This document shows positions 15,050 through 24,513 of a DNA stretch of 64,000 nt, piece by piece; positions within the stretch are counted from its first letter, which is position 1; each line of letters begins with the position of its first letter. The DNA lies in contig NZ_JBEQZJ010000017.1 of NCBI RefSeq assembly GCF_045223415.1, forward strand, positions 13,205 through 77,204. The letters run 5' to 3'. The translations under genes and the position numbers were made by a program. A model generated the notes under the pieces. It worked only from the letters and a program-made list of their open reading frames with translations. It was not told the origin of the DNA and made no database searches. Source of the DNA: Hoskinsella mucinilytica. Lineage in GTDB: Bacteria > Bacillota_I > Bacilli_A > Erysipelotrichales > Erysipelotrichaceae.

Positions 15050-16735
15050 TCACTCATTTTTGATTGTTCCATATCCATAGATATAGATACTTCCAATATG
15101 ATATTTATTCTGACGACATCCATCATTCGTGCTATTGCCTTCTATCGTATAGACAATGCCATTTCCTACTTTTTCTACGATTCCGACATGATCGCTCACA
15201 CCATCGTTTTGCCAATCGAAAAAGATGATGTCTCCGGGAGCTGGTGTAAACATTCTGCTTTGCCATTGACCATGATCCTTAAACCATTGGATACCAGTTG
15301 GACAATAGGCAAACTTTGGTACGATACCTTTATCAATCAAGCCTGCTTCATTTGCACACCATGAGACAAAACAGGCACACCATTCTACACGACTATGAAA
15401 ACCATACCAGCTCCAATAGGGTCTGCCCCCAATATTACCGATTTGTGACTGCGCAATCTGTACAAGACTGCCGTTACCGATATGATAATACTGTAATACA
15501 TGAGGTACATACTGTGGATCACCATAGATATTGGTTTTCAATTCTGCCTTTTTCTGATCACTATATACCTTGGCATTGGCTCGTGTATATCCATCAAAAT
15601 TAGTGACCGCCCACTCAATATACGCTTGTCCAAAGTTATATGCCTGCAGTGCTAATGAGATATGTTTAATATCCGTTGTATTCTTGACTTTTGATTTCTG
15701 CATACAGTCCGCAAGATTTTGAATACCAACTTGTATAGAATATTCAGGATCTGTAATACCATTAGGTTTGTTTGGATATTTAAGATTAAAACTGCATTCT
15801 GATGCCTGCATAGGATCATTTCCTTTCCCTGCACTTTCCTGCATCATCACGGCGTTGATCAGCCCTATATAGTCCTCAATATCATACTCTTTCGCATATT
15901 TAGCAACCGTATCTGAATAAGCAAGAACTTCTGCGCTGACTGGCTGTATGGCAGTATTGACACTACTATCATCAGATAGTGCGCTAAATACCCCTAAGAA
16001 AAGAGCTATCACAACCAACAAGATAAAAGCTCCTCCAATACTGATAATGTTCTGAATACTTGTCACTGCAACTTTAGCAACTTTAAATGTCGTCTTTATA
16101 CTATTTCCTAGATGTTGAACACCTTGTTTGATCTTTCCTGCCGTTTCTTTCGTCTCTTTGACTTTTTGTTTGTGTTTCCGGATATGAAAGAAATGCATCT
16201 GTTTTTGATAATCATGTTTGTTCACATTCCTAAAACTAACAGAGTGAGACGTCTTTTTTACGGATTTTGTTTTTATTTTATTTTCCCTATGTTGCACTGT
16301 TTTCAAAGAGGTTGGCTTATTATCATTCGTATTGATTCTTTTTGCTTGATTAGGACAACTCTCTTTATCTTTGATTTTGACACGTTCAGGAACATCTTTG
16401 CTTTTATCCTTTATATCTGCTTGCTTTTCCTTAATATAAGGTTCTTTTCCGGTAGCACCACCATTCTCATCATCTTTTATTCTTGACTGCCTTTTCTTCT
16501 GAATCTTTTTTGCATATCGTTTTGCCATATAGGCACTTTCTACTGCTGTTTTCTTTTCTCTGCCAACAACTGACGCTGTAGCACGTTTTGCAGGATCACT
16601 TGTTTCATCATGATTCTGTGATTGGCTTTCAGGATTCTTCTTGACATCATTTTGTTTGGTGTAATGATGTAGTGTTTCTTTTTTGTCAAGTGTACTAATA
16701 CTTACATTTGATTCTTTAACTTTAATATCTTTCAT
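15050..16735 (-). CDS. Conjugal lytic transglycosylase / CHAP-domain cell-wall hydrolase
   Basis: A 561-residue bifunctional wall enzyme of the Tn916 Orf14/TcpG type that opens peptidoglycan for the mating channel. Residues 1-220 are highly charged and low-complexity (cytoplasmic). A membrane helix follows at about 228-250 (NIISIGGAFILLVVIALFLG). The lysozyme-like domain carries EYDIEDYIGLINAVMMQESA (catalytic Glu in MQES). The C-terminal CHAP domain has VEWCACFVSWCANEAGL (catalytic Cys) and SDHVGIVEKV (His). Length and order match the family. It is the last gene of the conjugation operon. Confidence 0.92.
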   Translation of the reverse strand: MKDIKVKESNVSISTLDKKETLHHYTKQNDVKKNPESQSQNHDETSDPAKRATASVVGREKKTAVESAYMAKRYAKKIQKKRQSRIKDDENGGATGKEPYIKEKQADIKDKSKDVPERVKIKDKESCPNQAKRINTNDNKPTSLKTVQHRENKIKTKSVKKTSHSVSFRNVNKHDYQKQMHFFHIRKHKQKVKETKETAGKIKQGVQHLGNSIKTTFKVAKVAVTSIQNIISIGGAFILLVVIALFLGVFSALSDDSSVNTAIQPVSAEVLAYSDTVAKYAKEYDIEDYIGLINAVMMQESAGKGNDPMQASECSFNLKYPNKPNGITDPEYSIQVGIQNLADCMQKSKVKNTTDIKHISLALQAYNFGQAYIEWAVTNFDGYTRANAKVYSDQKKAELKTNIYGDPQYVPHVLQYYHIGNGSLVQIAQSQIGNIGGRPYWSWYGFHSRVEWCACFVSWCANEAGLIDKGIVPKFAYCPTGIQWFKDHGQWQSRMFTPAPGDIIFFDWQNDGVSDHVGIVEKVGNGIVYTIEGNSTNDGCRQNKYHIGSIYIYGYGTIKNE

Positions 16736-16742
16736 AAGCTGT

Positions 16743-17132
16743 CTATCGTACTAGATCATTCTTCTTCTGACTTATGGAATGACAGTATTCAGGATATTTC
16801 AGTTTTATCGCCTCAAAAAAGTATGGCGCTGATTCACAACAAAACAGATCATAAGGTGTAGATGGTAGCTTTTCATCAGCATATCCATTCCACATATTGA
16901 AAGCAAAAAGAGTTGTCTTAATGGAACCGCTCGTTTGCCAGCTACCTTCCAATGTTTTAGGTTTGATTTGGTCTTTTTTGAAATCAAATATCGCCTGAAT
17001 ATTAGCCCTTGTATCAGGATTGATTCCTAGTGTATAGAACAGCGCTCTATGATAACTATCATCTCTTTTAGAATGTTTCATACATTCTAGGAAAAACTTC
17101 TCATGTTGAGAATCTATAAATCGTATTTGCAT
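16743..17132 (-). CDS. DUF6075-like protein, 129 aa
   Basis: A small soluble protein found next to conjugation genes in Tn1549-like elements; the pattern YHRALFYTLGINPDTR, IFDF and GSIKTTLFAFNMWNG is that of the DUF6075 family, as far as I can recall it. No catalytic motif is visible. It ends seven bases before the CHAP gene and is divergent from the plus-strand gene at 17237, so the 100 bases between them should hold both promoters. Function unknown. Confidence 0.6.
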   Translation of the reverse strand: MQIRFIDSQHEKFFLECMKHSKRDDSYHRALFYTLGINPDTRANIQAIFDFKKDQIKPKTLEGSWQTSGSIKTTLFAFNMWNGYADEKLPSTPYDLFCCESAPYFFEAIKLKYPEYCHSISQKKNDLVR

Positions 17133-17236
17133 TTAAAACACTTCCTTTCATAGTTGTCAAACTTGCAATTTAAAAAATCGCACATTGGTATATAGGATTA
17201 AAAGCTCCTATAATGAGTGCGAAAGGTGGAATCTAC

Positions 17237-17587
17237 ATGGATAAATTTTTAGAATCATTCTACGATGAACATTTTGCAAATAGAGAAAACAACAACATTG
17301 CTCAGACTGCTGAATATAAAAAGCGCTCTGACCTTCATGAACAGCTATTAAGGCAAATACATACTTATTTGGTCGAAGTGTTACCATCCAGTGAAGCACT
17401 TGGATTGCTTAATGATTTCAATGATGCAATGTTTTCTCTTTTGGCACTGTATCAATACGAAGATTTCAAATACTATTTCCTGACCGGTATCCAGCTTGGT
17501 ATAGAGATAGCGCAAAAGAAACAATCTGAAATGACAGTCGATCAACTCATGTCCGTGCTACATCGTATAAAAGAAGAAAGCTCCTGA
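17237..17587 (+). CDS. DUF6809-like protein, 116 aa, opposite strand
   Basis: One of the few plus-strand genes in the conjugation region. The protein is alpha-helical and acidic, with ESFYDEHFANRENN near the start and FLTGIQLGIEIAQ near the end, a pattern I associate with DUF6809 proteins of mobile elements. AAAGGTGGAATCTAC precedes the ATG at 17237; an in-frame ATG at 17213 lacks a site. A strong terminator follows directly. Its separate promoter and orientation suggest independent control. Function unknown. Confidence 0.6.
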   Translation: MDKFLESFYDEHFANRENNNIAQTAEYKKRSDLHEQLLRQIHTYLVEVLPSSEALGLLNDFNDAMFSLLALYQYEDFKYYFLTGIQLGIEIAQKKQSEMTVDQLMSVLHRIKEESS

Positions 17588-17612
17588 TGGATCATCACAT
17601 CAGGAGTTTTTT
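17581..17612 (+). terminator. Strong rho-independent terminator
   Basis: Perfect 9-bp arms CTCCTGATG (17581-17589) and CATCAGGAG (17598-17606) followed by six T. It overlaps the stop codons of both convergent genes (17587 and 17611). Confidence 0.92.
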
Positions 17613-18372
17613 ATCTATCCTTATCTTTTGGTAACGCCTTATCAAGAAAAGCTGCATCATTCACTTTACTATCGTTAATCTGCTTTAAGTCTCTTTTTAC
17701 GGATGTTTTATCTAATCCATCCAGTTTTTTATAAGCTGATTGTGTTTTGTGATACAATATCTCAATTTTCTGATTCAGACCTGCACCAACTTGTTGCAAC
17801 ATGTTTAACTTTTGCTGATCGCCTTGATAAGGAACAACATCTTTTCCAGTCATGATGCGGCCGATATTCTTAAAATTGTGTTTAATATTTCTGGATTGTG
17901 CTGTTATTTCAGCTACTTTCCCATTAAATGAACCTATCGCTCCATTCGTAAATGCGAGAGAACGCCCAATGTTTTGTAACGCCTGTTTGAAATGCAATGT
18001 CTCTACTGTCTGGATAACAGCGTGTTTACCTTTACTTTTGAATTCATCTACAGACTTCTTAACAGCAGTTCGAAATGAATTCTTTGTTTTCTCTAACAAT
18101 CCTTTTGTATGATTGACTGCAAGTTCCAGCTTATCTGTAATCACAGTGAGACGAGATTTTGTTTCCGGATTCTGTAAAGTCTGGATTGTTTCCTTTAAAC
18201 TTGTGACTTCCTGAATCAGTTCTGTAAATTTCTGTTCCATTGTGTCTAAATATTCTAAAAGTTCTTTGGTGTCTTTCACATCTTTGTGCTTACCACTCTT
18301 CATGAGTGCTGCCAGATATTCTTGAATCACTGGTTCATCTTTCATTGAAATTGCAGGTAATTGTTTTTCCAT
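17611..18372 (-). CDS. Coiled-coil protein of the conjugation operon (DUF6674-like)
   Basis: A 253-residue helical protein with long heptad stretches (about 40-130, including EQKFTELIQEVTSLKETIQ) and a basic C-terminus. It has no membrane segment or enzyme motif. Proteins of this length and character (DUF6674) follow VirB4 in Tn1549-like elements. It starts seven bases after the VirB4 stop, so it is co-transcribed. A structural or relaxosome-associated role would fit, but this is inference. Confidence 0.6.
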   Translation of the reverse strand: MEKQLPAISMKDEPVIQEYLAALMKSGKHKDVKDTKELLEYLDTMEQKFTELIQEVTSLKETIQTLQNPETKSRLTVITDKLELAVNHTKGLLEKTKNSFRTAVKKSVDEFKSKGKHAVIQTVETLHFKQALQNIGRSLAFTNGAIGSFNGKVAEITAQSRNIKHNFKNIGRIMTGKDVVPYQGDQQKLNMLQQVGAGLNQKIEILYHKTQSAYKKLDGLDKTSVKRDLKQINDSKVNDAAFLDKALPKDKDR

Positions 18373-18378
18373 ATGTTA

Positions 18379-20709
18379 TCACGCTTCCTCTCTGTCTTTT
18401 GGTTTTGTGGTCATAAGTTGATATAGTTTTGTATCTCGTGGAAACTTATTGATAAAAGGAACAAGGGAACCACCATACTTAATAAGCCCTGATCCTGATT
18501 GTGCATTTGTGATATAGGATAATTGTTCTTCTGAAATATTCAGTAATTTTGCCAGCTTCTCTCGATCCTGATAAGACTGATTCAACATAACGACAAATTC
18601 GCTGTTACTGATCATCGTACTTGCCTGCACACTATCCAAGAGGTACTCTACATTTTGTGTGATACCTGTAGGAAAGGCATCACGTTTACGGAATTGTCGC
18701 CAAGCTGAATTAAAAAAGGACGCACTTTCTTCGTTTTCAAATACTACATGGAACTCGTCCAGAAAAATATGTGTTCTCTTTCCTTTGCGCCAGTTACAAT
18801 TAACCCTGTTAATCATTGCATCTGTAATGACCAATAATCCCATCGTCTTTAATTGTTTGCCTAAATTGAAAATATCATAGGAAATAATACGGTTTTCTAC
18901 ATCGACATTGGTTTCATGGGAGAAGGCATCCAAACTTCCATCTGTGAACAATTCCAGTTTCAACGCAAGACTGCGTGCCTCTAATTCCGGCTGTTCCAGT
19001 AATTTCTTTCTTAACACGTTTAGTGTAGGGACTGCCCCATGTCGTTTATAATCTGAATAGACCAATGCAACACAACGGTCAATGATACTACGGTCTACCG
19101 GTTTGATTCCATCACGATCTAACTGCTCAAATATTGACATGATGAATTGTGATTTATCTCCAACCGGATTACCGGTATCTCCGTATCCCTCCACCATATC
19201 CATGGCATTGATATGATCTTTACTGCCCGCAGAAATATGAATGACTTCACCATTTAACATTTCAACAAGCGCTGTATACTCGGACTCAGGGTCACAAATC
19301 AGGATGTCATCATCAGTAGCTAACGCTAAAAATACAATTTGCTCTTTGGTGATAAATGATTTTCCTGATCCGGGTACACCAAGAATAAAAGAGTTTGGAT
19401 TCAGCAAGTTTTCCTTATTACAGAGAATCAGATTATTGGTGATGGCATGTTGTCCAAACCAGATCCCTTTTTTGTCCATAATATCCTGCGCTCTAAATGG
19501 AATAAAGACTGCAGCACTCTCTGTTAAAAGAGTTCTTACAATATTCAGCTTATTGATACCTAATGGCAGCACCGTGTTCAAGCCATCTAGTTGACGGCTC
19601 GCAAAAGCGAGGGTTGATAATTCACACATATACTTTCTTGCGATTGCCTTCAGTGCTTCTGTATCTGCATCAAGCTCCTCTAAGCTGTCCGCAAGATGGG
19701 CAAGTGTGATCGTACCAAACATCATACGTTGATCCCGTACTGTCAAATCATCCAAAAACTCCTTTGCCTCATGGCGCTGCTGTTCCATATCGTAAGGTAT
19801 CACTGCTGAAAAATTATTGTTAGAGTTTTGCTTCCTCTGCCAATTCGTTATATTTGTCTCTACACCAAGTAAACGATTTTCTACTTCCTTGACGGCTTCA
19901 TCTGTTTGCACGGTCACTATATCTATAGAAAACATCAGATTTTTATTAAGTGAACAGATTTCTGATACAAAGCTGTCCTTGATATAGCGTGCATAATCAC
20001 TCAAAAATAAAACACGTCCATACTTATCACCGATCCTAAAATACTTATGCTCAAAGATAGGTGCTTTCGGACATATGGCATCTTTGAAGTCATGTCCTTT
20101 TTTGATAGAATCCGGCATATCGAAGTTAAAAGATTCTTCCTCACCATTTCTGTAGAAATCATGGAGAACCTTTAATCTTTCAATGGCATCCATGTTTTCA
20201 CAAGTAGAACCCAGCTTTCCAAAATGAGAGGATAGTTCTATAGCAGTACGATTGAAAAAACTTCTTGCTTCTTCATAACTGTTGCGAAATATGGTAACTG
20301 TCAAATACTTCTCTTGCAGAATATCTTCTGAACCCGATACCTTGTCTAAGAGCATCCGGTTGTATTCTTCACGATATTCATTCAATCCATCATTCTGATA
20401 TGGTATCAGTATCTCTGATTTAAAGTCTTTGATATTGATCTTTCTATTATTGATCGTGATTTTAGACATTGTTGAACTGTCCAGTGAATTCAGCAGTTCT
20501 GAATAATCCAAGAAGATACTGACCTTTTCATCTTTCGAAGCAATGGAATAATTGACATCTTGAAATCGAAACGTCATACTGTAGCGATTGCCTAATTTAA
20601 AAATACCATCTTTGTAGATGGTATCCGCTTCAACAATATCCTGTGCTTTTTTGGGAATTCTCAACTTATTTTTGTTTTGCTTTCTTAATCTTTCGTAACC
20701 CTTTATCAT
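18379..20709 (-). CDS. VirB4-family conjugation ATPase
   Basis: A 776-residue ATPase that energises the type IV secretion channel. The Walker A motif is FILGVPGSGKSFITKEQ (near residue 440) and Walker B is THIFLDEFHVVF; a later motif QNVEYLLDS follows. The N-terminal 400 residues form the TraC/VirB4 N-domain (YNRMLLDKVSGS, DIVTVQTDEA). The gene overlaps the end of prgI by 44 bases, as usual for these elements. It would act at the inner face of the membrane with the VirB6-like and PrgI proteins encoded just upstream. Confidence 0.95.
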   Translation of the reverse strand: MIKGYERLRKQNKNKLRIPKKAQDIVEADTIYKDGIFKLGNRYSMTFRFQDVNYSIASKDEKVSIFLDYSELLNSLDSSTMSKITINNRKINIKDFKSEILIPYQNDGLNEYREEYNRMLLDKVSGSEDILQEKYLTVTIFRNSYEEARSFFNRTAIELSSHFGKLGSTCENMDAIERLKVLHDFYRNGEEESFNFDMPDSIKKGHDFKDAICPKAPIFEHKYFRIGDKYGRVLFLSDYARYIKDSFVSEICSLNKNLMFSIDIVTVQTDEAVKEVENRLLGVETNITNWQRKQNSNNNFSAVIPYDMEQQRHEAKEFLDDLTVRDQRMMFGTITLAHLADSLEELDADTEALKAIARKYMCELSTLAFASRQLDGLNTVLPLGINKLNIVRTLLTESAAVFIPFRAQDIMDKKGIWFGQHAITNNLILCNKENLLNPNSFILGVPGSGKSFITKEQIVFLALATDDDILICDPESEYTALVEMLNGEVIHISAGSKDHINAMDMVEGYGDTGNPVGDKSQFIMSIFEQLDRDGIKPVDRSIIDRCVALVYSDYKRHGAVPTLNVLRKKLLEQPELEARSLALKLELFTDGSLDAFSHETNVDVENRIISYDIFNLGKQLKTMGLLVITDAMINRVNCNWRKGKRTHIFLDEFHVVFENEESASFFNSAWRQFRKRDAFPTGITQNVEYLLDSVQASTMISNSEFVVMLNQSYQDREKLAKLLNISEEQLSYITNAQSGSGLIKYGGSLVPFINKFPRDTKLYQLMTTKPKDREEA

Positions 20710-21067
20710 CTTTCTTTAATTCCTCCTTTAAATGGTGTTCTATGCTTCCTTTTAGACATTCATAATAGATATTCACTGGTTGAAACACTAAACGTCTCTG
20801 TTTTAAAAGGAAAGAGCGGACTGCTGTAATAACAATCTGCTCCGCATTCATCCCCTGATATTTCACGAATCCCAGCATGGCAAATGGTGCTGCGCCTATC
20901 ATACACAGCCAACTGGTCATTTCCATTCCCAACTTGTCTATAAAGGCAAAGTATAAAATGACTGCTACGATACAGGCAATGGCTGAAAAGAAACATTGCC
21001 GCATAGACAGACCAAAGAAGATACTTTCCGTGTATTCTCTGATTTCCTTATTGATTTTTACTTCCAT
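20666..21067 (-). CDS. PrgI-family conjugal membrane protein (VirB3-like)
   Basis: A 133-residue protein with the PrgI pattern: EVKINKEIREYTESIFFGLS, two close membrane helices (about 25-45 and 48-68) and a cytoplasmic tail with MNAEQIVITAVRSFLLK. PrgI/VirB3 proteins link VirB4 to the membrane channel. The stop lies within the start of virB4, so translation is coupled. Confidence 0.9.
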   Translation of the reverse strand: MEVKINKEIREYTESIFFGLSMRQCFFSAIACIVAVILYFAFIDKLGMEMTSWLCMIGAAPFAMLGFVKYQGMNAEQIVITAVRSFLLKQRRLVFQPVNIYYECLKGSIEHHLKEELKKDDKGLRKIKKAKQK

Positions 21068-21072
21068 ATTTT

Positions 21073-21213
21073 TTACCTTTCCTGTGATTTAACTTTTGGT
21101 TTGCTATAAAACTTCATAACATCCGGAACCTTTATTTGAGAAGCTTCTCGTAGTTTCTCTGCTGTAATACCCTCCACTTTACAATGGCTGAGGATATATT
21201 CTGATCTCATCAT
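21073..21213 (-). CDS. Small conjugation-operon protein, 46 aa
   Basis: A frame of 46 codons starting MMRSEYILSHCKVEGITAEK and ending in a basic tail before the prgI start. It fills the gap between the 74-codon gene and prgI and overlaps the former by 35 bases, which suggests coupling. The helix-like stretch GITAEKLREASQIK could be a small DNA- or protein-binding unit. There is no good ribosome site. I do not recognise the family. Confidence 0.5.
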   Translation of the reverse strand: MMRSEYILSHCKVEGITAEKLREASQIKVPDVMKFYSKPKVKSQER

Positions 21214-21403
21214 TTGATTTAGGATAATATTTAGGCAGGATATTCCACAACATGATGTGTGCCTGCATTTCCATATGATCGATACGAAATCCGTCTTGTA
21301 ACTTATTCATAAAAATCTCATGAAATGCACTATCTATCGTTTCCGCTTCCTTTAATAAATCTGTTTGCATTTCATCACCACCACTATTCAGCCTTTCTTT
21401 CAT
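21179..21403 (-). CDS. Small conjugation-operon protein, 74 aa, unknown
   Basis: Starts after GAAAGGAGTGATGAT. The product is soluble and helical (MQTDLLKEAETIDSAFHEIF) and ends DEIRIYPQPL. It lies between the VirB6-like gene, whose stop is 14 bases upstream, and a further small gene, in the same order as in Tn1549-type operons. No motif indicates a function. Confidence 0.55.
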   Translation of the reverse strand: MKERLNSGGDEMQTDLLKEAETIDSAFHEIFMNKLQDGFRIDHMEMQAHIMLWNILPKYYPKSNDEIRIYPQPL

Positions 21404-21417
21404 ATCATCACTCCTTT

Positions 21418-22248
21418 CTATAAGCCCATCATTTCCTTGACGATGCGGTCTGACATCTTGACTGTACCGACAAGAATCAGCATGTTAAAAATTAACTCTC
21501 CCACATAACTCCATACCATGCTTACCGCACTGGCATTGGGATCAATCACAGGTGGTGATGTAGCGAAGGCAGAAAATATGATGCAGGCTAATACAATGAT
21601 CGAACCTTCCAAACAAACGCCTGCATATGATTTAATGAAAGTCATCGCAATGTGTTGTGTCGTTTCTCCAGCAGAAGTAGATAATGGGACAGGGGCAATC
21701 GCTGTATACATATAGACTTTGAAAAAGCGCCCATACACAGTTAGGATCATGACGAATGATAGAACAGTAATAAATATCCCACCAAGTAAAGTAACTGCCC
21801 ATAGAGGGATGGATTCCAGAAAACCGCAGTCATCAACAGCGTCAATGATTTCTTGTGGTAATACCGTATTGGTAGCTGTTCCTACACCGACTGTTGTCAT
21901 AATCGTTGATGTGATGCCTTGAACAATCGTAAAGACAGCTTTCATCAATTCCATGCCGTAAACGACCAATCCTCGGGCAATCACAAATCGGATGAAAAGC
22001 TTTACCGCATGTTCCGGTCGCTTAATATCCTGAAATGATGTACATGTCTTAACAACTGCGACGACAAAGAATAAAACCAGTAATGCTATCCCTATCGCAA
22101 GCAGTGCTCCATGAACTTTTTCGATGATTCGCCAGATACTGCCACCTTTGAATTCTTCAGGAGATTGTGTTAACAGTAACCAGATCTCAGCCAGCTTTTC
22201 ATTCCACGTATTGATTGCATTTGTTAGATTATCAATGATGCCATCCAT
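21418..22248 (-). CDS. VirB6/TrbL-like channel protein
   Basis: A 276-residue polytopic membrane protein with five or six hydrophobic segments (about 48-68, 85-108, 145-178, 200-225 and 245-265) and the conserved central motif YMYTAIAPVPLSTSAGETTQ. It matches the TrbL/VirB6-like family of Gram-positive T4SS, which forms the inner-membrane part of the DNA channel. It follows the Maff2-like gene and a possible 25-codon frame, and precedes the small genes before prgI. Confidence 0.9.
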   Translation of the reverse strand: MDGIIDNLTNAINTWNEKLAEIWLLLTQSPEEFKGGSIWRIIEKVHGALLAIGIALLVLFFVVAVVKTCTSFQDIKRPEHAVKLFIRFVIARGLVVYGMELMKAVFTIVQGITSTIMTTVGVGTATNTVLPQEIIDAVDDCGFLESIPLWAVTLLGGIFITVLSFVMILTVYGRFFKVYMYTAIAPVPLSTSAGETTQHIAMTFIKSYAGVCLEGSIIVLACIIFSAFATSPPVIDPNASAVSMVWSYVGELIFNMLILVGTVKMSDRIVKEMMGL

Positions 22249-22250
22249 CT

Positions 22251-22328
22251 TTACATCACTTCCAATCCATTTTGAATATCACACCAAGGCTTATAAACGA
22301 CTTGATATGTTCTTAAATTCACTGTCAT
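22251..22328 (-). CDS. Possible 25-codon peptide between Maff2-like and VirB6-like genes
   Basis: An ATG one base after the upstream stop codon opens a 25-codon frame (MTVNLRTYQVVYKPWCDIQN, then five residues) that ends two bases before the VirB6-like start. Tight packing and the ribosome site for the next gene inside it suggest at least a role in translational coupling. Whether the peptide is made is unknown. Confidence 0.35.
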   Translation of the reverse strand: MTVNLRTYQVVYKPWCDIQNGLEVM

Positions 22329-22329
22329 A

Positions 22330-22644
22330 TTATCCACCGACAATGATATTCAAGATTTCTTTTGCGAATGTGATGACGATCCCACCGGCAACCGTCATAA
22401 TACCATTTGCTCTCTGACTTGGATCATGACTTTTCAAAGAAAGACCAATCTGTACAATACCAAAACCTAGTAGAATCATACCGATTGCACGGATCAGTCC
22501 AAAGATAAAATTTGATAAATTATTTACAACTTGAATAGGATCACCTTCAGCATGAACAGGTGTTCCACAGAAAAGCATAATCACAAAGATGCAGTAAGCA
22601 ATAAAAGCAAATTTTGTTTTCTTGTTCATTTTTAGTAGTTTCAT
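22330..22644 (-). CDS. Maff2/PrgJ-like small membrane protein (VirB2-type)
   Basis: A 104-residue protein with a signal-like helix (about 12-30, cut likely after VHA) and two more hydrophobic stretches (FIFGLIRAIGMILLGFGIVQ and GIMTVAGGIVITFAKEILNI). This is the Maff2 family found in Gram-positive T4SS operons, similar in layout to VirB2/TrbC pilins. AAGGAG lies upstream of the ATG. It begins the membrane-channel part of the operon after the coupling protein. Confidence 0.85.
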   Translation of the reverse strand: MKLLKMNKKTKFAFIAYCIFVIMLFCGTPVHAEGDPIQVVNNLSNFIFGLIRAIGMILLGFGIVQIGLSLKSHDPSQRANGIMTVAGGIVITFAKEILNIIVGG

Positions 22645-22728
22645 ATTATTTTTTCTCCTTAAAATTGGGGGGCATGGGGCATAATGAAATACAATAGTAT
22701 TTCACTACACTCCCTTTACAGTCAAAAC

Positions 22729-24513
22729 TCAATCATTTTCAGATTGTTCAGTTTCAAGTGCACTGAAATACTCTTGTAAATCTTCTTCACTGAGCAGTTC
22801 ATATTCTCGATTGCTTAGCGGAATGTTTTGCCAGTCCTCAATAGCATGATGGATAATCCCATGCGGATAGAGCTTTGCTCCACCATCCTTTGTGCCTTTG
22901 ATGTTTGGATGTTTCAATAAATCATATTTTTTGTCAAAAACAGGGCGCTCTCCACGTAGGAATAATAGACAGTAATCATTATCCAACAGACGCACTTCAT
23001 CGGCAGTTAAAAGTTCACGCCCAGCTTGTTGATAGTTGGTAGAATAGTTGCCGTTATGACCACTGCTTTTCCCAAACGTATTCGTATCCAGTGTTTCTTT
23101 TCCAAGATACTCTGACATAAATTTATGCGTCGATTGTTCATTTCCCCCGAGATAAAGAAGTGTGTCGCAATTTCCAATAATAGATTCCCACTGTTTCTCA
23201 AACAAAGTCTTAATCTGTGCCAGATTTTGGATAATGATGGATACAAAGATTTGTCGTGAACGCATTGTAGATAATAGCTTGTCGAAATCATCTGGCAACG
23301 CAACATTCGCAAACTCATCCATTAGAAAATGTACCGGGATAGGCAATTCTCCATCATGGACAATATCAGCCTGAAAATACAACATCTGAAATAACTGGGT
23401 GTACAGCATACCGATCAAAAAGTTGAACGTGCTGTCATTATCCGGGATAACGCAGAATATAGCAGTTTTCCTTTCTCCTACCTGATCCAGTTCTAGCTCA
23501 TCACAGGATGTGATTCCTGCAATGCTGTCCAGATTGAATGCAGCCAGACGGACACCGACAGAAATCAGAATAGATTTTGCGGTCTTTCCAGCAGCTTGTT
23601 TGTAAATCTTATACTGCTTGAGTGCCAGACTGTCAGGTTTTCGCATTTCCAACCGTTCAAATAATTCATCCAAGGGTGATTGGTATTCCTCATCATCTTC
23701 TCTCACATCTGCAGAAGCGATCATTTCCATGACCATCGTAAAATTTTGTTCTTCCGCTGGTGCTTCGTGAAGTAGATATAAACATAATGCTTCCAGTAAA
23801 GCTGTTTCGCTTTTCTCCCAAAATGGGTCGTTGGTTTGCGATCCTTTGGGTGTCGTATTGCGAATCAGATTCGTAATCAGTTTTAGCACATCTTTGTCAT
23901 CTTGGATGTAAGCGAACGGGTTATAACAATGACTCTTACTCATATTGATAAGATCTATCACCTTGATTACATAACCTTCTTTTTCTAATAGATAGCCTGT
24001 ATCCCGAAGGATCTCACCTTTTGGATCTAGGATTACAAAAGAGGTATTACATTGCAGAATATTCGGCTTTGCATAAAATCTGGTCTTGCCGGCACCACTA
24101 CCACCAATCACGATGGTATTGAGGTTTCGTCGGTGCTTCTTGCCATCCAAGCCGATACGAACATTCTGCGTGAGAAGTTTGTTATCTAGAATTTTGGAAT
24201 CTGCATACTTCTTATTGATTTTTGAATTATTGCCCCATCTTGCGGATCCATATTCCTCTTTTCGTCGATAGTTTTTCAAACTGGAAACATAGATACCAAT
24301 TCCGATAAAATACATCATCAGGAAAATCAATATCGTCCGGGGCGTATCAGAAATCCAGACAATATGAAAAGGATCATTGATTGCATCATTCAAATTTGAC
24401 AATGCAAAAAATAATCCTTTTGACATATAGGGAGCAAACAGCAATGCTCCCCAAATAACAGGAATAATCAACAAAGCAAGAAAGATATAATCATCTTTAT
24501 TATCTCGTTTCAT
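22729..24513 (-). CDS. VirD4/TraG-family type IV coupling protein
   Basis: A 594-residue ATPase that brings the relaxase-DNA complex to the channel. Two N-terminal membrane helices (about 8-30 and 50-75) precede Walker A in NTIVIGGSGAGKTRFYAKPN and the motif SFVILDPKGEIL; Walker B is HFLMDEFANVALP. The ending has LSTMRSRQIFVSIIIQNLAQ, typical for TraG. I use the ATG at 24513; the frame is open to 24552 but neither start has a clear ribosome site, and both overlap the preceding small gene. Confidence 0.95.
   Translation of the reverse strand: MKRDNKDDYIFLALLIIPVIWGALLFAPYMSKGLFFALSNLNDAINDPFHIVWISDTPRTILIFLMMYFIGIGIYVSSLKNYRRKEEYGSARWGNNSKINKKYADSKILDNKLLTQNVRIGLDGKKHRRNLNTIVIGGSGAGKTRFYAKPNILQCNTSFVILDPKGEILRDTGYLLEKEGYVIKVIDLINMSKSHCYNPFAYIQDDKDVLKLITNLIRNTTPKGSQTNDPFWEKSETALLEALCLYLLHEAPAEEQNFTMVMEMIASADVREDDEEYQSPLDELFERLEMRKPDSLALKQYKIYKQAAGKTAKSILISVGVRLAAFNLDSIAGITSCDELELDQVGERKTAIFCVIPDNDSTFNFLIGMLYTQLFQMLYFQADIVHDGELPIPVHFLMDEFANVALPDDFDKLLSTMRSRQIFVSIIIQNLAQIKTLFEKQWESIIGNCDTLLYLGGNEQSTHKFMSEYLGKETLDTNTFGKSSGHNGNYSTNYQQAGRELLTADEVRLLDNDYCLLFLRGERPVFDKKYDLLKHPNIKGTKDGGAKLYPHGIIHHAIEDWQNIPLSNREYELLSEEDLQEYFSALETEQSEND

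Noticed and set aside
15098..16486. Several plus-strand open frames opposite the CHAP-domain gene
   Set aside because: They are antisense shadows of a gene with clear catalytic motifs; none has a ribosome site or family resemblance.
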